Source of the DNA: Paenibacillus sp. FSL R7-0337
GTDB taxonomy: Bacteria > Bacillota > Bacilli > Paenibacillales > Paenibacillaceae
Length of the DNA stretch: 64,000 nucleotides
Direction of reading: 5' to 3'
Assembly (NCBI RefSeq): GCF_037969875.1
Contig: NZ_CP150218.1
Location: 6,510,001 to 6,574,000, forward strand
The first letter of the stretch is position 1; every line of letters begins with the position of its first letter. Positions 61,057-64,000 of the stretch are shown in pieces. Both the position numbers and the translations under genes were made by a program. Under the pieces are notes generated by a model. That model was given only the letters and a program-made list of their open reading frames with translations, was not told where the DNA came from and searched no databases.

Positions 61057-61161
61057 TTACAGCCCCTTAGTCTTGTCGTCGTTGTAGGAAGAAGTAAGAA
61101 TACCGGCCAGAAACATTACGAATACCAGGGTCACGATCCAAAAAGTCAGGGAGAACGACAT
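61057..61161 (-). CDS. 34-residue membrane peptide
   Basis: ATG at 61161 (minus strand) with AATGGAGGTGCCTG just before it, an excellent ribosome site. The product begins MSFSLTFWIVTLVFVMFLAG, a single membrane helix, followed by a short polar tail SSYNDDKTKGL. It ends 37 bases before the bidirectional terminator, which gives it a complete gene layout. It resembles in size and design the tiny subunits that stabilise oxidases or transporters, but I cannot name it. Confidence 0.72.
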   Translation of the reverse strand: MSFSLTFWIVTLVFVMFLAGILTSSYNDDKTKGL

Positions 61162-61266
61162 ACAGGCACCTCCATTATTGACGATCTTCGTTACCCTGAG
61201 TATACCCTTTTAACCTGTAAAAATAAATGAAAATGTGATATTTAGCATTGACGGTTATACTTGGGG

Positions 61267-62334
61267 TTACTTGAAGAACAGGAAGTTGGTCGGGACGCGG
61301 CGCAGATTGCCGTCTGAAGGCTTGTTGATGACCTTGCCGCGAAAAATCATGGACGATGAGCCGCCGCCATCCAGGTTATAAGCATCGATGACGCCGAGAT
61401 TGTACAGCTTATCCTGCAGCTCAGCCAGCGTAGCTCCCGAGTTGCCGTTCTCGTTATATCCGTCAGCGACCAGAATCAGCAGCTGATTGTCCTTATAGTT
61501 GCCGATGACGGTGCGTGGTGCCCGCTTCGGGGCCAGCTGCCACTTCAGTGGAATGGCGGTCTTGCTCTGATTCTTCAGAAGCACGGGGACGAAGGTTGCC
61601 CCGAATACCGGCTCCAACTGATCGAGCTGGTCACGGCTGGTGAACTTGCCGCCGATCAGCTGGCCGGACTTGTTCAGGCCGACGAAGCTGAGATCCTTGT
61701 AGCTGGGCTCGAACCCGTACAGATATTGTCCGCCAACGATGGTAGTCGAGAGCGGATAACGCTTGCCGTTCTGATCAGCGAACCCGCCGGCGTTAATACC
61801 GGCCGAGGCGCCGTAACGGTTCACGGCCTGCATGGTGGTCTCCGAAGCGCCTGTGCCGTCACCGGCCAGGCTCATCTTCATGGCTGAGGAATCCTTCAGC
61901 TTAATCTTCATTGCGTACGCTGTATAGTTGCCGGGGTTCAGCCGGTATAATTCGATGGTAATCCGGTCGCTGCTGATCACATCGGCGGGAATGCCGAGCC
62001 GGGAACTAATCCGGCTGTTGTAGATCCGCTCGGGACGGGAGGTCTGGGCTGCTGCTGTGCTGACCAATGCGTTCATAGCATTGGTGGTCTGCTTGTAGAG
62101 CTGTGCGCTGGTGCCGATAGAGTCTATGGTGTAAGCGGCATAGCTCTTGGCCACAGCCAGGTCCTGCTTCAATTGGGCGGTTTCATTCACGGGTCCGGGG
62201 TCAGCTGCGAAGGGGGCGGTATTCAGTTTAAGCTCAAGCGGGGGCTGGTACAGCCACAGACAGAGCAGCAGTCCGAACAATGGAGCAGTCAGGAGCATGA
62301 AGAACCGGTTCACTCTTTTGACAGGAGTCATCAT
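61267..62334 (-). CDS. Phosphodiester glycosidase family protein (NAGPA/DUF2233), membrane anchored
   Basis: A 355-residue protein. Residues 8-30 are one membrane helix. Residues about 50-95 are a helical stretch. The rest is the NAGPA-type domain: 'GINAGGFAD', 'PRTVIGNYKDNQLLILVADGYNENGNSGATLAEL' and the signature 'YNLDGGGSSSMIFRG'. This domain removes GlcNAc from phosphodiesters in the lysosome; in Gram-positive bacteria it is linked to wall polymers or exopolysaccharide. It is coupled by ATGA overlap to a coiled-coil membrane protein upstream. Confidence 0.9.
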   Translation of the reverse strand: MMTPVKRVNRFFMLLTAPLFGLLLCLWLYQPPLELKLNTAPFAADPGPVNETAQLKQDLAVAKSYAAYTIDSIGTSAQLYKQTTNAMNALVSTAAAQTSRPERIYNSRISSRLGIPADVISSDRITIELYRLNPGNYTAYAMKIKLKDSSAMKMSLAGDGTGASETTMQAVNRYGASAGINAGGFADQNGKRYPLSTTIVGGQYLYGFEPSYKDLSFVGLNKSGQLIGGKFTSRDQLDQLEPVFGATFVPVLLKNQSKTAIPLKWQLAPKRAPRTVIGNYKDNQLLILVADGYNENGNSGATLAELQDKLYNLGVIDAYNLDGGGSSSMIFRGKVINKPSDGNLRRVPTNFLFFK

Positions 62335-62738
62335 TTCAGCAGATCCATCTCTTTCTTGAGCGTATCAAGCTGTTTCTTGACCTCGCTTAATTGCGTGTAC
62401 AGCTTGTTGCTGTTGTCCGTCTTGTTGCTGGCATTATCCTTGGTGAAGGTCAGCAGCTCGTTGAATGTCTGCACGGTGCTCTGAAGCTCCTTCACTTGTT
62501 CTGACAGGACGGCAATCTTGGACTCGTAGTCGGTCTTCAAAACGGTAAGCTGCTGCTGGCTTTGAGATCCAAGCTCGCTCAGCACCTGGTCTTTCAGATG
62601 ATTGGTGTAGCTGTACACGGCATATATGCCGAGCGCGATCATCAGAATCCAGAACAGTAGAAACCATTTGACGGACGAGCCGCTTCTCTCTGCACTCCGG
62701 CGAGAGTGTACCCGGGTCGATTCCGCTAGCGGTTGCAT
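62331..62738 (-). CDS. Membrane-anchored coiled-coil protein
   Basis: A 135-residue protein: a basic cytosolic N-terminus, one membrane helix (about 24-43) and a long outer coiled coil ('LKTDYESKIAVLSEQVKELQSTVQTFNELL' and 'LYTQLSEVKKQLDTLKKEMDLLK'). GAGGTGATGAA precedes the ATG. Its last codon overlaps the phosphodiester glycosidase start as ATGA. The layout suggests a membrane partner of that enzyme. Confidence 0.82.
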   Translation of the reverse strand: MQPLAESTRVHSRRSAERSGSSVKWFLLFWILMIALGIYAVYSYTNHLKDQVLSELGSQSQQQLTVLKTDYESKIAVLSEQVKELQSTVQTFNELLTFTKDNASNKTDNSNKLYTQLSEVKKQLDTLKKEMDLLK

Positions 62739-62957
62739 TTCATCACCTCAAGCCATATTTTTTCAAGTTCTCATTCTATCAGACTTTCAGGTTTTTCGCA
62801 AAAGTGAAAGAGCCGCGCAGAAACGACAAAAAGTAATTGCATCCTGTTAAACTACTGCGATACAATTTCTATAGATTGGAATATCTGATGGACGTATTCA
62901 AGGTAAAAGAAGGAAGAATAGACTTAGGACAGCATAGATCCTTGCTTGCGTGTTGAC

Positions 62958-62971
62958 AGGAAACGCTTACA
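62958..62971 (+). promoter_or_regulatory. Possible CcpA (cre) site
   Basis: AGGAAACGCTTACA matches the cre consensus TGNAANCGNTNNCA at all fixed positions but the first. It lies about 50 bases before the LuxR-type regulator and directly overlaps TTGACA at 62953-62958. Confidence 0.35.
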
Positions 62972-63021
62972 GCGCTTTCCATTCTGGAAAATTATATAGA
63001 TAGCAGGAGGTCTGGGCATTA

Positions 63022-63678
63022 ATGACGAAGGTCTGGCAGGTGGTCATCGTGGGATGTCATCCCACAAGTATGCTGGGAACAAAATTAATACTGGAAGATG
63101 AGGAGGGACTGACGGTAGACGGAATGTACGCTACCTGGGAGGAATGTCTCGCGGGCATGGAGGAATCCCGGCCTGATCTGGTACTGAGTGATTATCAGAT
63201 GCATGATGGAACCGTAGAGGAGGTGCTGCCGGAAATGAAAAAAAGCTCACCGTGCTCCCACATTATTATCATGACGGAGGAGAACGATAAGGAAATATTC
63301 CTGCCCCTGATTGAACTGGGAGCGAGCGGGGTATTGTCGAAGGGAGCCACTCCGGGTCAGCTTCTGCAGATGATCCGCGGCATCCGCGAAGGGTTCCTCT
63401 CCATTCCGCTGGAGTGGATCGAAAAGGGCTTCCGTCCGGTAGCCTCCTCCAGAGGGCTGGAAGGTGTCTTGCAGCTGACACAGACTGAGATGTTCATCAT
63501 GGAACGCATTGTGCAAGGAATTACATACGACAAAATCGCACTTGAAATTGAAGTCAGCCGCCGTTCAATCGATAACTACCTGCGCAAGATTTATGTGAAG
63601 CTGGAAGTATCGACAAGAGCGCAGGCGATTGAGAAGTTCGCGCTTTTCTCAAGACAGAACAAGCAAATCTACGCATAA
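63022..63678 (+). CDS. LuxR-type response regulator with degenerate receiver (ComA-like)
   Basis: A 218-residue protein, laid out like ComA/DegU. The receiver start is 'VVIVGCHPTSMLGTKLIL': the acidic Asp pair that binds Mg2+ is replaced by Gly11-Cys12, while the acceptor Asp57 ('LVLSDYQM'), Thr85 and Lys107 ('VLSKGATP') are kept. The helix-turn-helix is at about 150-210 ('LTQTEMFIMERIVQGITYDKIALEIEVSRRSIDNYLRKIYVKL'). AGGAGG is 11 bases before the ATG. No kinase gene is next to it. It may act without phosphorylation or bind a different ligand. Confidence 0.9.
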   Translation: MTKVWQVVIVGCHPTSMLGTKLILEDEEGLTVDGMYATWEECLAGMEESRPDLVLSDYQMHDGTVEEVLPEMKKSSPCSHIIIMTEENDKEIFLPLIELGASGVLSKGATPGQLLQMIRGIREGFLSIPLEWIEKGFRPVASSRGLEGVLQLTQTEMFIMERIVQGITYDKIALEIEVSRRSIDNYLRKIYVKLEVSTRAQAIEKFALFSRQNKQIYA

Positions 63679-63745
63679 TCCCTGTATTACGACATAATGG
63701 CGTCAGAACTGGAATATTCTTAAACCAGATAAAGGGGGGAAGCGT

Positions 63746-64000
63746 ATGAAGTATGAGTTTTCTTCGCGCGCACATACATTGTTATCTTCACCGCTGCTGA
63801 GTATCCGTAAGGAGACACGCCGGGGCACGCTGATCTCACTGGCAGAGGAGCTCCCGGCAGAAGAATTATTTCCGCTGTCATTGCTGTCTGAGGCGGCATC
63901 TACTGTTATCTCCACAGATGCAAGTGCGCTGCAGTACGGGGAGCCTGAGGGGTATGGCCCGCTCCGCGAATGGCTGACCGGAGATTGGCTCCGCAGCAAA
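63746..64000 (+). CDS. PLP-dependent aminotransferase, N-terminal part
   Basis: The gene runs off the right edge; 85 codons are visible from ATG 63746 (AAAGGGGGGAAGCG upstream). The text 'LISLAEELPAEELFPLSLLSEAA' and 'ALQYGEPEGYGPLREWL' matches the N-terminus of class I/II aminotransferases of the LysN/AroJ branch, where 'ALQYG.. EGY.PLRE' contacts PLP. There is no MocR-type helix-turn-helix before it. The exact substrate is unknown. Confidence 0.75.
   Translation, partial: MKYEFSSRAHTLLSSPLLSIRKETRRGTLISLAEELPAEELFPLSLLSEAASTVISTDASALQYGEPEGYGPLREWLTGDWLRSK

Noticed and set aside
61003..61230. 75-codon plus-strand frame
   Set aside because: It is opposite the well-formed 34-residue minus-strand gene and starts inside a terminator.

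Overview
The window looks like chromosome from a Paenibacillus-type Firmicute. It has strong GGAGG ribosome sites, frequent TTG and GTG starts, T-box, S-box and cobalamin riboswitches, a LiaFSR system, an S-layer-anchored nucleotidase, an AbrB-type regulator and moderately high GC coding DNA. This is inferred from gene content; no database was searched. No rRNA, tRNA, prophage, transposase or CRISPR array was seen. Most of the window is ordinary housekeeping chromosome.

Layout. 1-7.4 kb: the end of an RluA-type pseudouridine synthase, an ArsC/Spx-like protein, a 5'-3' exonuclease, a minus-strand deformylase-like/methyltransferase pair, a GH51 arabinofuranosidase, a small Cys-rich protein, a 51-bp tandem repeat array and an ArsR-type regulator. 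7.5-22.8 kb: a cobalamin riboswitch followed by cbiMNQO (cobalt uptake) and a full set of genes from sirohydrochlorin to cobyrinic acid a,c-diamide by the anaerobic route: cobJ-cbiX (one long ORF), cobK, cbiC, then after a 0.7 kb non-coding block cbiD, cbiET, cobI, cobM, cbiG and cbiA. The genes mostly overlap by 4-8 bases. 23-31.5 kb: a ROK fructokinase, an HRDC protein, CorA, an S-box-controlled metA-metI pair, mqnC (futalosine menaquinone route) and an AT-rich HAD gene.

31.7-45.6 kb: a 1457-residue SLH-anchored double nucleotidase, T-box-controlled thrS, a 3D-domain protein, liaFSR, and a ROK regulator next to an MFS transporter and a 38-residue membrane peptide. 45.7-53.9 kb: an HtrA protease, an OmpR-type two-component pair, ispH, aroF and a beta-type glnA. 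53.9-64 kb: a second 51-bp repeat array, a GH94 phosphorylase behind a LacI-type palindrome, an epimerase-like protein, serC, trmL, an AbrB regulator with a Cys4 tail, a 34-residue membrane peptide, a phosphodiester glycosidase with a coiled-coil partner, a LuxR-type response regulator with a degenerate receiver, and the start of a PLP-dependent aminotransferase.

The least explained material is non-coding. Three repeat families sit directly behind intrinsic terminators: two 51-bp arrays 48 kb apart that use the same two palindrome types in the same order; three copies of a roughly 100-bp double-hairpin element whose first stem covaries between two copies; and two nearly identical 75-bp elements 20 kb apart. 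Other points of note are the cobJ-cbiX reading frame, which keeps a buried ribosome site and start codon for cbiX and ends in a tail of about 40 histidines, and four mutually complementary segments around the cobalamin riboswitch.
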